Shown here piece after piece: positions 33,553 through 44,523 of a DNA stretch of 64,000 nt. Position 1 is the stretch's first letter; every line of letters begins with the position of its first letter. The position numbers and the translations under genes were made by a program. Source of the stretch: Prorocentrum cordatum (Eukaryota > Sar > Dinophyceae > Prorocentrales > Prorocentraceae); NCBI GenBank assembly GCA_963575745.1, contig CAUYUJ010009469.1:195001-259000 (forward strand), in the 5' to 3' direction. Below the pieces are notes generated by a model, which searched no databases, was not told where the DNA came from, and saw nothing but the letters and a program-made list of their open reading frames with translations.

Positions 33553-35991
33553 TCAAAGCCGCCCATCGGCGCGTTGATACGTAGTTGCAGTTTTTGAGCT
33601 CTTCAAGAAACGCGCCAGGAGGAGGACATTGGGGAGTCGGGCTCGGACAGGTGGGGGAGGGATTGGGCGGGCCGGGGGGGGGGGAGAATGCAGGAACATG
33701 AGGACGAGCTGGAAGGTGTCTGCGTCTCCAATGCGCAACCGCAATGCAGATGCGCGGAGCTCGGCCTCGGGGATGTCGGGCCAGTGCTTGTGGTAGACCT
33801 CCCCAAAGAGCAGCTTGGCCACCGCCTCGGGGTTCTTCACGAAGCAGTCTTCGCCAGCCAGGAGCTCCCAGGAGAGGTCCTCGGACCAGTGCAGCCTGGC
33901 ACAGAAGACGTACGCGCAGCGGGTCCGGGGCGCCCAGCGCTCAGCTGCAGGCAACCCTTCAGGACTCTGAGCGAGCTCGCGCATGCGCTGAGTCGGCTTC
34001 TCCCAGTCCGTGGCGGACCTGGCGTAGAAATCCGCGTAGTTGGCCACGATCTCACGCCACGCCTCCCCCTTGACCACGTAGGGTTTCAACGACAGCGTCG
34101 AGAACAGGGCATTGGGGTAGCGCTGGACGCCGCCGTGCTCGTCATCCACGTGTTTTTTCCAATCCTCGCGGAAGGCGAACTCTCGGCCCTGGCAAAGCCG
34201 TCACGGCTGAGGGCCCGACGGCTTGGCCTTTGGCGACCAGGAGCGGCGCTTCACGTCCGCGCTGCTGCGTCGGAGATCCCAAGTACCCACGCACCGCTGA
34301 ACGGGGTCGTCAACGCTGTTCTCGGCGTCTGCCCGGGTGTGGTTCCTGTTGTCCGCGGCCGCCGACGCGTTCCAGACGGCCCTGGCAGCTGGGTGCACTC
34401 CGGCGATGCCTGCCTGCTGGCCGGCGCGGTCTCTGCCGGTCTGGTCCCTGCCGGCGTGGTCATGGCCGCTCTGATCTCTGCCAGTCTGGTTTCTGCCTTT
34501 CCGATCCTTGCCGCGCTGGCCAAGACGAGCGGCCGAGCTGGCGGCGCAGGGCAAGCCGCGGCCGCCGCTGCCGGATCCAGATGCTGAGCCAGCAGCGCTG
34601 CCTCTCGACGCCGCATGGTCCAGTCGCGGCAGCTCAGCAGCGGCCTCCAGAGCGTCGTCTGGCTCGCCGAGGCCGCGCCGCTTCCCGCCCATCGGAATCG
34701 ATCGCCGGGGCCGCGCGCGGGCCAGGAAGACCAGGTACGGGTACGCCTCGGGCGGCTCTGGCAGCTCCGTCACGACGGCGTCGTCGAGCTCGAACCAGCG
34801 CCCGGCCTTGTTGACGCAGGCAACGTGGCCGCTGCGCATCCGCGCCGCGCGGCCCTGCACGAACGCCGCCACCTCGTAGGGGACGGCGTCGCCGCCCATA
34901 ACGCTGACGGGGAAGACGGTGGCCCGCCAGTCCGCCCGCGCGTCCACCGCGAACATGTCACATGTCATCTGGTGGTGCATGCTCTCCACGCGGATGACCA
35001 CTGCCTCCGAAGCCTCTCGCATGGCCTCTCGGATGGCGTCCATGGGCACTGGCGGCGCGTCGCGACCGACCTGGGCCTCCTCGTCCGCGACGCAGTGCAC
35101 GCACCATGCCCTCGACGCTCGTCGCCGCGCCGTCCCCGCAGACGCGGGGCGGCTGCAAGACCTGGCGGACGAGGGTCACCAGCGGCGGGCGAATGTCGGC
35201 GGCCGCGGACGCAGCAACGCTGCGCACTCGGAACAATTCCCGCAAGCGGTCGCCCATGTTGCTGGCGTCCGACTGCAAGCCCTCGACATCGACCCAGAAG
35301 GGGTGCGTGTGGCACAAACACTGCACCGCAGCATTGTAACGTGTTGGTCACGTTGGGGAAGCCGGCGGCGCCCGCGCGGCCCTCCCGAGGCGCCGACGCG
35401 GCTGCTCCCAGCGCGGCCGCCCTGGCGAACTGCATGCCGGGCTGAGCGAGCAAGCCGCGCAGCTGCTGTTGGCGGTGCGGAGGTGTTGCTCGCGAGTGCT
35501 TGGGTGGTGCCACTCGAGGTACAGTCGCGCCTGCAGCCCAGCCAGAGCTCGCGCCGCCTCGGCCCGCGACTTCACCTGCGGTCCTTCCACATCAACTCCC
35601 GCTGGCTTCAGAACCCACCGCCAAGTGCAGCTACTCGAGAGAGAGACGCCGCGGCGTGGCGCTCCCCCTCCTCCACCGCGCCGAAGACCTTCGGGCCTGC
35701 GACGTGGGGCCAGTGCGCCAACAGGGCGTACTCGGCCGCCTGGAGCTGGCCGCGCTGGCGCAAACTCCAGACGTAGCCCAATTGCCGGTATTTGGACCTG
35801 TTCTCGCGCGCCTGTGGGAGGTACTCAGGTACTCCCCGCTGCCTCGGCGCCAGGCCTTGTCGCGCACGGGCGTGCACAGACCTTTCACGGCTTTCCGCGG
35901 CGCTGCCGCCAGCAGGCGCTCTTCCCGTGGGCGCAGTGTCCCGGCGCCTCGACGAACCCGGAGGCGGGGCCTCCCCGCCCTCTGCCGACAA
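33553..35991 (-). pseudogene. Ubiquitin-specific-protease-like (peptidase C19) gene, broken
   Basis: Read on the minus strand. 35,991-35,350 holds an Arg/Ala-rich N-terminal region. Next comes the USP Cys box (about 35,371-35,300), with GFPNVTNT in one phase and YNAAVQCLCHTHPFW in the next. The family pattern is GLxNxGNTCYxNAxLQCL, so about 2 nt are missing exactly at the catalytic Cys codon. The 299-codon frame 35,100-34,201 carries the His box: VPYEVAAFVQG, RSGHVACVNKAGRWFELDD and PYLVFLAR, with catalytic-type His and Asp retained. An in-frame TGA (34,203-34,201) follows. The same phase then continues as RLCQGREFAFREDWKKH and VDDEHGG, then about 190 codons (ending 33,553) of unrecognised but protein-like sequence. 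USPs remove ubiquitin; this copy cannot do so as written. Confidence 0.72.
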
Positions 35992-36059
35992 AAGTTGAAC
36001 AACCCGACTCCCACGGGCTTTTGCGGCACGACCTTGCCAAGGCTTCCGTGGCGTCAGGC

Positions 36060-36219
36060 TTAAGTCGGGCTTGTCCCTCCACAGGGGGAAGATTCAAAAA
36101 TAGTTACAAGATAGTCTGGGGATTACTTTTTGAGTATTTTTTGGGCATCTTTAAAATATGTTGGGGGTTGTCTTACTTCTCGTCCAAAATCCCTCTGCAG
36201 GGGGACAGGCCCGACCTAA
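36060..36219 (+). mobile_element. MITE family B, copy 2 (160 bp)
   Basis: Left TTAAGTCGGGCTTGTCCCTC and right GGGGGACAGGCCCGACCTAA are inverted repeats of about 28 bp. The AT-rich interior holds AAAATAGTTACAAGATAGTC and CGTCCAAAATCCCTCTGCAG. It lies 69 bp beyond the left edge of the USP remnant. Non-coding. Confidence 0.9.
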
Positions 36220-36420
36220 CGGCAGGCGTCAGGCCCATGCGCTTGCGCCCCGAGGGATCGCCGCGTGCCCGCACGGGCGTCGCGTCGACCCCCTCGACGG
36301 CCAGGCGGGGTCTCTTCGCCGGGGCCTCTGCGCGGCCCGTGGGCAGCGGCGGAGCAGGCGACGCCTTCACCGACGCAGCCGCCGGGCCATGTCCAGTCGA
36401 GCAAGCCGCCGGGACAACCC
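36220..36420. other. Spacer between two MITE-B copies
   Basis: GC-rich, 200 bp, no gene recognised. Two family-B elements lie this close in the same orientation. Confidence 0.5.
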
Positions 36421-36579
36421 TGAAGTCGGGCCTGTCCCTCTACAGGGGGAACACTCAAAAATAATCAAAAAAATCTGGGCACTATTTTTGGAGTATTTGG
36501 GGGCATTCTTTTGAGTATTTTTTGCGTCTCTTATTTTTCGTCCAAAAAATCCCCCTGCAGGGGGACAGGCCCGACCTAA
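36421..36579 (+). mobile_element. MITE family B, copy 3 (159 bp)
   Basis: Ends AAGTCGGGCCTGTCCCTCTA and GGGGGACAGGCCCGACCTAA; interior with TCAAAAATAATCAAAAAAAT and TTTTTCGTCCAAAAAATCCC. Same orientation as copy 2. Confidence 0.9.
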
Positions 36580-37064
36580 GCCAGGCCCTGGGTCGCCCTT
36601 CGACGGCGCCGCGCAAGCAGCAGCCTCGCCACTTCTCTCGGTCGGGCGCCTCTGCTCTGCTGGCGGGGCGTCGTCGGAGCACGCCGGCGCCGCCGGGCGG
36701 GGGGGAGTCATTGACCAGGGCGTCCAGCTCTGAGAGGGCAGCGGCAGCTCTCGGATGGTCAGGTGCGACCGACGCCCACGTGTTTCGCGTGCCAGTTGTA
36801 CATCCGCTGTTCCTCGGGCCCCGCTCGCTTCTGGAGCCTCGCCTTCAAGCCGGGGCCGCTCTCCATGCTCTCGGAGCCGTCAGATCGGCAACTGCCCACC
36901 GACGAAGCTCGGCCACGTCTGCGAGCAAAGCCATCTCGGTCTTCGTGAGAGGCATGCTGACCTGTCACGATCTGCGGTTGCAACGGCGAGTGAGGCACGC
37001 AGCGCTGGTAACAGGAAGCAGAGCTGATGCGGATTGAGCCTCAGTGGTTACGGTGCCTCCTCTG
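36580..37064. other. No gene recognised
   Basis: GC-rich sequence with overlapping short frames, no domain. Confidence 0.4.
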
Positions 37065-37385
37065 GCGCTTGCTGCTCTCAGCTGGTCTCTGCTGCTGTCC
37101 GCTGGCGTGCGCTGCCCTCTGCTGGTCTCTGCTGGTCTCCCCTGGTGCCTGTGGATATCTGCTGCTCTCTGATGCTGTCTGCTGGGCTATGCTGCTCTCT
37201 GTTGGTCGCTGCTGGTGTCTGCTGCTCAATGTTGGCGCTGTCGTTGTCTGCTGCTCTCTGCTGGCGCATTCTGCTCTTTAGTGCTATCAGCCGTTGTCTG
37301 CTCTCTGCTACTCTCTCTCTGCTGCTCCCTGCAGGTCTTTGCTGCTCTCTGCTGATCCCTGCTGCTGTCTGCTGTTGTCGGGTGC
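37065..37385 (+). repeat. CTGCTGGTCTCTGCTG minisatellite
   Basis: Degenerate units of about 12-18 bp (CTGCTCTCTGCTGG, TGCTGGTGTCTGCTG) repeat for about 320 bp. Ser/Leu/Cys-rich frames are artefacts. Confidence 0.88.
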
Positions 37386-37989
37386 CACATTACAGCACAC
37401 TGTGCCAACGTCCAGGTACCTCCCGGGACTTCTGGAGACCTCCGGAGGCTCTCAAAACATATTCAAAATGCCCCAAGCAGCTTCCAAGATGTATCCAATA
37501 CGCCCCAAGAGTTTCTCGAAACCGATACACCGTTCCCAAGACCTCCAAGAAGCATACAAGCGCTCAAGAGAAATCATATCCTAGTCAACGCCGAGATGCA
37601 TCCATGATGCGTTTAATCCTTCTGCTCATCCTCCTCCTCCTCCTCCTCCTCCTCCTCCTTATCCTCCTCCAACACCTCCCCCTCCTCCTGCTCCTCCTCC
37701 TCATCGGCGAATTCCTCATCCTTTTCCCTCCTCGTCCATCCTCCCTCCTCCCTCGAACGATAACGGCTGTCCCCCTCTTCAGTCCTATATTTCTTTGTTC
37801 GTCTCAGCTCGCCTGGGCGTCGGTTTTGCCTTTTGGGCGTCAAGCTCAGGCGGTTCCGAAAGCATCCAAGATTGCCGGGAATGCCCTCAAGAGACCACGG
37901 GACGGCCCAAAAACAGTCGTCAAAGTTATTTCCAAAGACGAAAAGAGTGAACACACACGGTCTGCAAGACTGTCCCAAAACGCCTAAAT
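37386..37989. other. No gene recognised; (CTC)n run
   Basis: A CTC/CCT run lies at about 37,620-37,720. The flanking sequence (CCAAGACCTCCAAGAAGC, about 37,538) already shows diverged CCAAGA-type units. Confidence 0.6.
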
Positions 37990-38580
37990 CGTCCAAGATG
38001 GTTCCGTGAGAGCCCGAGGTGTTTCCAAAGTGCCTCGAAGAGATCAAGGGACGACCTCCGAGACGGCTCAAAACGGCCTCCGAACGGCGCAAGAAACCAC
38101 CAAGAGAGCCCCAGGGCTGGCCCACATCATTCCGAGATGGACTCCAACACACCTTAGATGGCCCAGTACGGAGTCCAAGAAGAACAGGATGGCCTTAAGT
38201 CGGGCCTGTCCCTCTACAGGGGAATATTCAAAAATAGTCAATAAAAGTCGTCGGGGGACGATTTGTTGACCATTTTTGAAAATGTTATGATAATTGTTTA
38301 CGGTGTTTTGATTTGTCGTCCAAAATCCGCCCTGTAGGAGACACGCCCGACCTAACCTTAGATGGCCACGTACGGAGTCCAAGAAGAACAAGATGGCCTC
38401 CAAACCATCCCGACGGCCCTACATGGTCTCCATGACAGCCCAAGACACCTCCAAGACGGTCAAGATGGCTCCAGTACGACTCCAGATTGCTCCAGAACGT
38501 TCCCAGGTGGCCCCAAGAGACTCCAAAAGGCCCCAAGAAGCTCCAAGGACCACCCAGAAGCGCCCACGACCTCAAACAAC
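37990..38580 (-). repeat. CCTCTTGGGGGC-family minisatellite, inverted, interrupted by MITE B4
   Basis: Units such as CCAAGATGGCTCCAGTACG, GGTGGCCCCAAGAGACTCC and CCCCAAGAAGCTCCAAGG are the reverse complement of the family at 16.8 and 63 kb. The array is split by the MITE copy at 38,195-38,355. Confidence 0.78.
38195..38355 (+). mobile_element. MITE family B, copy 4, flanked by a 43-bp direct repeat
   Basis: Ends TTAAGTCGGGCCTGTCCCTC and GAGACACGCCCGACCTAA. Flanks 38,152-38,194 and 38,356-38,398 are direct copies of each other (both contain TACGGAGTCCAAGAAGAACA) with about 3 differences. Confidence 0.88.
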
Positions 38581-38825
38581 GACATATAAAAAAGAACAGA
38601 GAACATGAACCAGAAGCAGGAAACTGAGCGATGCTGTCGGCACAGAGAACGACAATGAACGATACTATACGAACCCAGCACGCTTCAAATTAGGAGAACG
38701 TGCGAAGAGAGCACGACTGAGGAAACCCAGATCAAGAAACCGAGAAATCAAGATCAAAGGACCAAGGAACCCCAAGGAGAAATCTGATTGGGGAAGTACG
38801 GTTGATTTCGAGGATGCGGGCCCCA
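38581..38825. other. No gene recognised
   Basis: AT-richer sequence with GAACCAGAAGC and AACCGAGAAATC motifs, no domain. Confidence 0.45.
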
Positions 38826-39215
38826 CCCCCGCGCATGCGGCCAGCGGCTCGCAAGGCAGGGGAGCGACGGCAACCCGCGTCTTTTCACAAGGCCAGGGGC
38901 TCTCGTCGTGAGCAGAAACATATGGAAAAAATAAACTGCGTGGCCAGAGTCTCGCGCAGCTGGCGAGGCCAGGAGCTCTCGCCATCGATTGAAAGATAAA
39001 CAAATACTGCGCGACCAGAGGCTCCCAAAGCTGACGAGGCCAGGGGCTCTCGCCGCCGCTGGGTATATCACACGGAATTCCTACGCGGCTAGAGGCTCGC
39101 GTAGTTGACGAGGGCAAGAGCTCTCGCCGCTTTAATGCGTAACTTGCAACCCTGTGCGGCCAGCGGCTCGCGCAGCTGACGAGGCCAGAGGCACTCGTCG
39201 TCGCTTGAAAAATCC
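38826..39215 (+). repeat. Tandem repeat, about 80-bp unit, about 4.5 copies
   Basis: The blocks GCGGCCAGAGGCTCGCGCAG and CTGACGAGGCCAGGGGCTCT recur near 38,826, 38,939, 39,008, 39,085 and 39,158, with variable AT-rich linkers between units. Confidence 0.82.
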
Positions 39216-39283
39216 CGCATCATCACCATCATAATCATCATCATCACCATCACCATCACCATCACCATCATCATCATCGTCAG

Positions 39284-39315
<32 letters not shown>

Positions 39316-39450
39316 CCATCATCATCATCACCTTCATCTTCATCTTCATCTTCATCTTCATCTTCATCTTCATCATCTGCATATTCCTCTTCATTTCCTG
39401 CCCTCTCATCTATCCTCCTCCTTTCTTCCTCCTCCTCCTCCTCCTCCTCA
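39216..39450 (+). repeat. (CAT)n / (CATCTT)n microsatellite
   Basis: CAT/CAC triplets (about 39,218-39,330), CATCTT hexamers (about 39,331-39,375) and a CTC run (about 39,425-39,450). Poly-Met/His frames are artefacts. Confidence 0.95.
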
Positions 39451-39584
39451 TCCTTCGAACGATAACGGCTGCCCCCTCTTTGCTCCTACACTTCCCTGAT
39501 CACCTCTACTCGCCTGGATACCCTTTTCCCCACGGGGGAGGACGCCCCGGGATCCAAAGAACACCTCCTGGGACAAAAATCTCA

Positions 39585-40000
39585 TCCAGGGATGGGTTAC
39601 TACCCCGGGCCCGGACGCAAGAGTCTCCTCCTGCGCCCGATTCGGCCGCCGATGGGTTACCACCGGCGGCCTGGAGACAAGGGATTGCCCTTGCCCCCGG
39701 TTCGGTCGAGGATGGGTTACCACCCCCAGCCCGGACGCAAGAGGCTACCTCTGCGCCCGATTCGGCCGCCGATGGGTTACCACCGGCGGCTCGGAGACAA
39801 GGATTTCCCCCTGCCCCCGATTCGGCCGAGGATCGGTTACTACCCCTGGCCCGGACACAAGAGGTTACCTCTGCGCCCGATTCAGCCGCCGATGTGTTAC
39901 CACCAGCGGCCCGGAGACAAGGGATTACCCCTGTCCCCGATTCGGCCGAGGACGGGGTACCACCCCGAACCGGACACAAGAGGTTACCCTTGTGCCCGGC
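39585..40000 (+). repeat. 60-bp tandem repeat arranged as 120-bp dimers, 7 units
   Basis: GATGGGTTAC recurs every 60 bp (near 39,591, 39,651, 39,711, 39,771, then variants to about 39,951). Alternate units differ: one type has CGCAAGAG...CTGCGCCCGATTCGGCCGCC, the other GGAGACAAGG...CCCCCGATTCGGCCGAG. This is a higher-order dimer. The unit is a multiple of 3 and stop-poor, so long frames appear in several phases on both strands. Confidence 0.93.
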
Positions 40001-40119
40001 TGCTGCCTCGTCGTCGTCGTCATCGTTCGTTCATCAATCGCCCTTGTGTCCTACGCTATTTCGGGCACGCGGGCCCACGACAGTAACAAAATTTGCTGGC
40101 AACCAGCTCATTCCCTCAT

Positions 40120-41480
40120 TGAAGAGGTTCCCGCCTCAAATGTTCAGGCCTCAGGAGCCCAGAAATGACGACAGCTACAAGGTTCCGATGACCCGCTCGG
40201 ATTAGTAACGCGATTTGCGGGCCTCACACTTCCGAAATATCCGGGCGTCAGGAGCCCAAAAGTGACGACGGTTACCCGTTTCCAATGACCCGCTCGGATT
40301 AGTAACATGATCTGCAGGCCACATAAGGAAGAGGCTCATGCCTACGACTTCCTCGCAATTCACTCACAGCCCAGGCTCCCGCCTCACACTTCCCCCATAC
40401 GCAGGACCCACGAGCTCAAAAGTGACGACAGTTTAAGGGTTCCGATGACCTGTTCGGATTAGTAACACGATCGGCGGACCCCATAAAGAAAGGAGGAGGG
40501 TCCCGCCAGAGATTTCCTCGCAATTCATGCACAGACCAGACTCCCACCTGATATGTTCTCCATCTTCAAACCGCAACAGCCCAAACGTGACGACAGTTAC
40601 ACATATCCGATGACCCGCCCGGATAAGTAACATGATCTGCGGGCTTCATAGGGAGTGGGCTCCTGCCTGAGAATTCCTCGCAATTCACTCACAGAAGAGG
40701 CTCCCGCCTCATACTTCCGAAATTTTCGGGCGTCAAGAGCCCAGAAGTACCGGTTTCCGATGACCCGTTCGGATTAGTAACATGATTTGCGGGCCACATA
40801 AAGAAGAGGCTCATGCCTAAGACTTCCCCGCAGTTCACTCACAGACCAGGTTCCCGCTTCACTTCCCCCTTACGCAGAACGCATGAGCCCAAAAGTGACG
40901 ACAGTTACAGGGTTCCGATGACTTGTTCGGATCAGTAACATGATCTGCGGACCCCATGAATAAAGAGGAGGCTCCCGCTAGAGATTTCCTCGCAATTCAT
41001 GCGCAGACCAGGCTCCCACCTTATATTTTCTCCATCTTCAAGCCGCAGGAGCCCAAAAGTTACGACAGTTACCGGGCTCCGATGACCCGCCCGGATTAGT
41101 AACTTGATCTGCGTGCGGGCCACACAAGTAGGAGGCTTCCGCCTAAGACTTCTTTGCCGTTCACTCACAGACGAGGTTTTCGTATAATACTCCCCTCATA
41201 CATACTCATGCCTCAGAAGCCCAAACGTGACGACAGTTACAGGGTTCCGATGACCCGTTCGGATTGGTGACACGAGCTGCGGGCCCCATAGGGAGGGGGC
41301 TCAAGCCTGGGACTTCCTCGCAAATCACTCACGGTCGAGGGTCCCGCCTGAGACTTCCGCCGTACGCAAGCTCGAGGCGGCCAGAAGTTACGACAGGTAC
41401 AGGATCCCGATGACCCGCTCGGATGACTCACATGAGCTGCGGGGGAGGGGGCTCACGCCTGAGAATTCCCCGCAATTCAC
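40120..41480 (-). repeat. 160-bp satellite, locus 2 (inverted orientation)
   Basis: CCGATGACCCGCTCGGATTAGTAAC and variants recur near 40,184, 40,282, 40,442, 40,606, 40,754, 40,914, 41,076, 41,245 and 41,406, mostly about 160 bp apart. This is the reverse complement of the array at 11,166-12,110, with the same GAGGAAGTC/GACTTCCTCGCAATTCACTC boundary. Confidence 0.9.
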
Positions 41481-41504
41481 GTGCAGACGAAGCTCCCGCC
41501 TGAG

Positions 41505-41691
41505 ATAAGTGAGTGAGTGAATGATTGAGTGAGTAAGTTGAAATACTGATGATATAATGATGATGGCGATGGTGATGATGATGATGTTGATGTTGATGGT
41601 GATGCTGCTGTTGCTGCTGATGATGATGACGATAACGATGATGATGATGATGATGCTGATGATGTTGATGATGTTGATGATGACGATGATG

Positions 41692-41723
<32 letters not shown>

Positions 41724-41869
41724 CATGATGGTCATGATATTAATGATGATAATGGTGGTGATGATGATCATGATGATCATGAAGATCATGATGATCATGA
41801 TGATGGTGATGATGATGGTGATGGTGATGATGATGGTGATGGTGATGGTGATGGTGGTGATGATGATGC

Positions 41870-41902
<33 letters not shown>

Positions 41903-42135
41903 GTGAGTGACTGAGTGAGTGAGTGAGTGAGTGGGTGGGCAGGCAGGTGGCCGAGTGAGTGGGCGAGTGCGTGAGTGAAGCATGATGATGAGAGCGTGTG
42001 TGTGTGTGTGTGAGTAGGCGGGTGAGTGGATAAGTAAGGGTGTGTGTGTATAAGTATATGTAAGTGGGTGAGTGAATGGGTGAGTGAGTGAGTGTGAGTG
42101 ATGATGTGTGTGTGAGTGATTGAGTGAATGAACAT
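41505..42135 (+). repeat. (GAT)n and (GAGT)n microsatellite cluster
   Basis: GAGTGAGT tetramers at about 41,510-41,535, 41,905-41,935 and 42,060-42,130; GATGAT/GATCAT triplets at about 41,545-41,905; a GT run at about 41,996-42,012. Met/Ile- and His/Ser-rich frames are artefacts. Confidence 0.96.
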
Positions 42136-42829
42136 ACAATCAAAACAAAAAAAATCTCTTGCTCCTGCGCGGGGTGCCTAGAGGAAACAAGAACCCCACT
42201 TTGGACGTGGGGTTAAAAAATCCTTCCAAGTTCCCGATCCACAGGTTCCTACAAGAATTTAATTGCATGGCGGGCGGGAAGTGCCCCGTTGGATGACAAT
42301 CTTCTGAGGTTCCTGAATCATGCCACTCCGCCATTCTTGGGGCTTCAACGCCGCAAGCCAAGGTGACTGCTGCGTCCTGACGGTTCTGAATTGTGCCACG
42401 GCGTTATTCCTGAGATGTAAGAACCCTTGAGTGCAAGCATTGTCGGGGGAAATGTCGGAGACGTCGGAGGTCCGCACGGTTTGACGGGTCGGCGTTGGAC
42501 CCCTCATCTTGGCGCGCGAAGAGCGCCAGAGGCACCATGAGAGCTGGATTACCCGTCTGATCGATGATAGCCACCAGCGTGGGCCCCAAACAGCGATTTC
42601 TTGCCATCTATATGGTGCCATCAATGTGTTGCCATCCACAGTCAAAAACCCTAATGAGGACGCGCGATTTTGCTCAGGGTACCCTTGCGTCCTTGCTCTT
42701 CCTTGCTCTTGCGTCCTTCAGGCTTTCGTCGTCCGCCGCCCCCAAAATCCCAACTTCGGCTTCCAAGGGTCTTGCGTCCTTACCGCGCGTCCTTATCAGG
42801 GTTTTTGACTGTAGGTTGTGATATCCATG
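42136..42829 (-). other. Unrecognised region with two overlapping minus-strand frames
   Basis: The minus frame 42,645-42,259 (128 codons) and the frame 42,607-42,404 share the peptide start APYRWQEIAVWGP but then diverge, as expected of one protein read across a shift. I recognise no family. GCGTCCTTGCTCTTCC-like phrases repeat at about 42,685-42,715. It may be a decayed gene or transposon piece. Confidence 0.3.
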
Positions 42830-43010
42830 CGGTGCAGCTTATGCGGCGCAAAGCAATGCAATGCAAAGCAATGTACACCAGTGTAGCACTGTGCACAACA
42901 ATGCAATCCGGTGCAACGCAATGCAGGTCAACGCAAAGCATTGTAAAGCAATTCGATTGCAACGCAATGCTATTGCAATGCGAAGCAATACGATTGCAAT
43001 GCAAATGCGG
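42830..43010 (+). repeat. GCAATGCAAA-type short repeat
   Basis: Degenerate 5- and 10-bp units (GCAATGCAAAGCAATG, ACGCAATGC) over about 175 bp. Confidence 0.85.
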
Positions 43011-43985
43011 GATGTGTGGGACAGTCAATGAGACACTTGGGTAGATTCAATATGCCAGCTTGGGGGACCTCCTGGATGGAGGCGCGGGGATCCCAGGTGC
43101 AAGCGTAAGCTAGAAGCAAACGTGATGAAGACACAGTGTTGGCGCACCGACTTCACATCTTGAGGCGGCAGTGGGTGATGATCGTGCCTTGAGTGACCTA
43201 GTAGAGGCCCCAGCCACGAAGCGAAGTAGGAGGCCCGCAGCGGCTGCATCAGTAGGGGCAGCTGTTCCCGAGTGCAAGCATAGATTCCACCAGGGAGGGG
43301 ACAGATTCAGCCACTGTCGATGTTCAGTGCACCCGCGTGATGCCCAGACAGAGTGGCAGACCCCCACCTTTGAGGTTTCGAGCCGTGGTGGACAACCAGA
43401 TGCTAGCTGATATCTCTGTGGGCACACGAAGTCCTCGCACGGAATGCTGCAGATCCTCCCCTCCTGCTCGGATCTCCTGGTGCACGTTTGCGGCGTCCAG
43501 AGGTGGGGCCCCAGCACCGACGAGCAGGACCCCGTACAGTGGAGGTCAAGAAATTTTAACACGGAAGCTGATGGCCTGTGTATTTAGGCCATGAACCGCC
43601 GCGAAAGTTTCGTGGCTTGTAACCCCGATTTTGACCAGCTAATTCTAGCGAACTCCGAGTACAATACGATTGTGTGGAGTAACGGGAGAAGGCGCGCTGA
43701 TGGGTGCGGTGCGGCGTTTCGGTATTCATTCTGCCCCAATGGGTGGGAAATTGTCTCATCCCTATCGTGTGTGTGTTGCCTTCTATTGCGAATTTGTGGA
43801 CGACTCCGCGATCTCGGAGATTGGAGGACTAGGGGAAGGGATGCTTGCACTGTCCAGCATCATCGCGGGCAAAGGGAGCCTCCTGCTGCCTCTGATGTTG
43901 GGTCCTCGTTTTGATTAAACAGCGTCCTGCGTCCCACCCTCCTTCCGCCTTCTCCCTCCTCCCGTCCCTGCCTCGGCCCTCTGTA
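43011..43985. other. No gene recognised
   Basis: Frames of 80-150 codons on both strands (for example minus 43,562-43,110, plus 43,591-43,914) match no family I know. The region ends where the 88-bp satellite begins. Confidence 0.4.
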
Positions 43986-44239
43986 TGCCAACCATTGTGG
44001 CAAACCCCTCAACCGCTTCGTGGCCCCATATGGAGTTCCACCTGAGTCCCCAGTGGCGCAGTTCGCATGTGGGCGTCACATCCGTGTCGGTACAACACTC
44101 ATATGTTTCTTGGCCCGGGAGCTCCGCCTAAGGTCCGAGTGGCACAGCTCGCATGTGGGCATCACCCCCGTTTCGGCACATCCCTCACACGCTTCGTGGC
44201 TCCATAAGCAGCTCTAGCCAAGCTCCCAGTGGCGCAGTT
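43986..44239 (+). repeat. 88-bp satellite, left part (before the retrotransposon)
   Basis: Units contain CCCAGTGGCGCAGTTCGCAT, GTGGGCGTCACCCCCGTTTC, GGCACACCCCTCACACGCTT and CGTGGCCCCATAGGGAGCTC. About three units lie here; the array resumes at 60,484 after the inserted element. Short His/Ser/Pro-rich frames are artefacts. Confidence 0.9.
44235..44239 (+). repeat. Left target-site duplication CAGTT
   Basis: CAGTT precedes the left LTR and is repeated at 60,484-60,488. Joining the two flanks restores the uninterrupted satellite phrase GGCGCAGTTTGCATGTGGG, which confirms the insertion point. Confidence 0.9.
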
Positions 44240-44523
44240 ACTTTAAACGGAGAGGGTTAAAGGCGAGATGTATATCGAGCATGCACCGCTGCCGTGCCTG
44301 GCTCAAGCCGGGCCCGGCCGAACATGTGATTGTGCCTCATTGAGGCGCACTACTTGCATCTGAGATCGGAAAAGACTTTTCTATTGACGATGCCCCTTCT
44401 ATCCTTTACTCCAGATCCCATGCTTCGTCTTGCTCTCTTGCTCATGCGATATGAGACAAAACCTGGGATATGGGAGCGCCTAAGGCGGAACATATATCTT
44501 GGCTTACCAGTGCGTTTTCGACT
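44240..44523 (+). repeat. 5' LTR (284 bp)
   Basis: Identical to 60,200-60,483 except for 4 substitutions near its 3' end. It runs from ACTTTAAACGGAGAGGG to GTGCGTTTTCGACT, so it lacks the canonical TG...CA ends. The first in-frame ATG of Gag (44,390) lies inside the LTR, so the Gag reading frame starts within the terminal repeat. It should also carry the promoter, but no clear TATA box was identified. Confidence 0.95.

Noticed and set aside
39480-40205. 241-codon plus-strand frame and 157-codon minus-strand frame
   Set aside because: Produced by the in-phase 60-bp repeat; open on both strands.
44281-44310. Possible spliced-leader relic (CTGGCTCAAG) in the LTR
   Set aside because: Only about 9 bases agree with the end of the dinoflagellate leader and the upstream part does not match.
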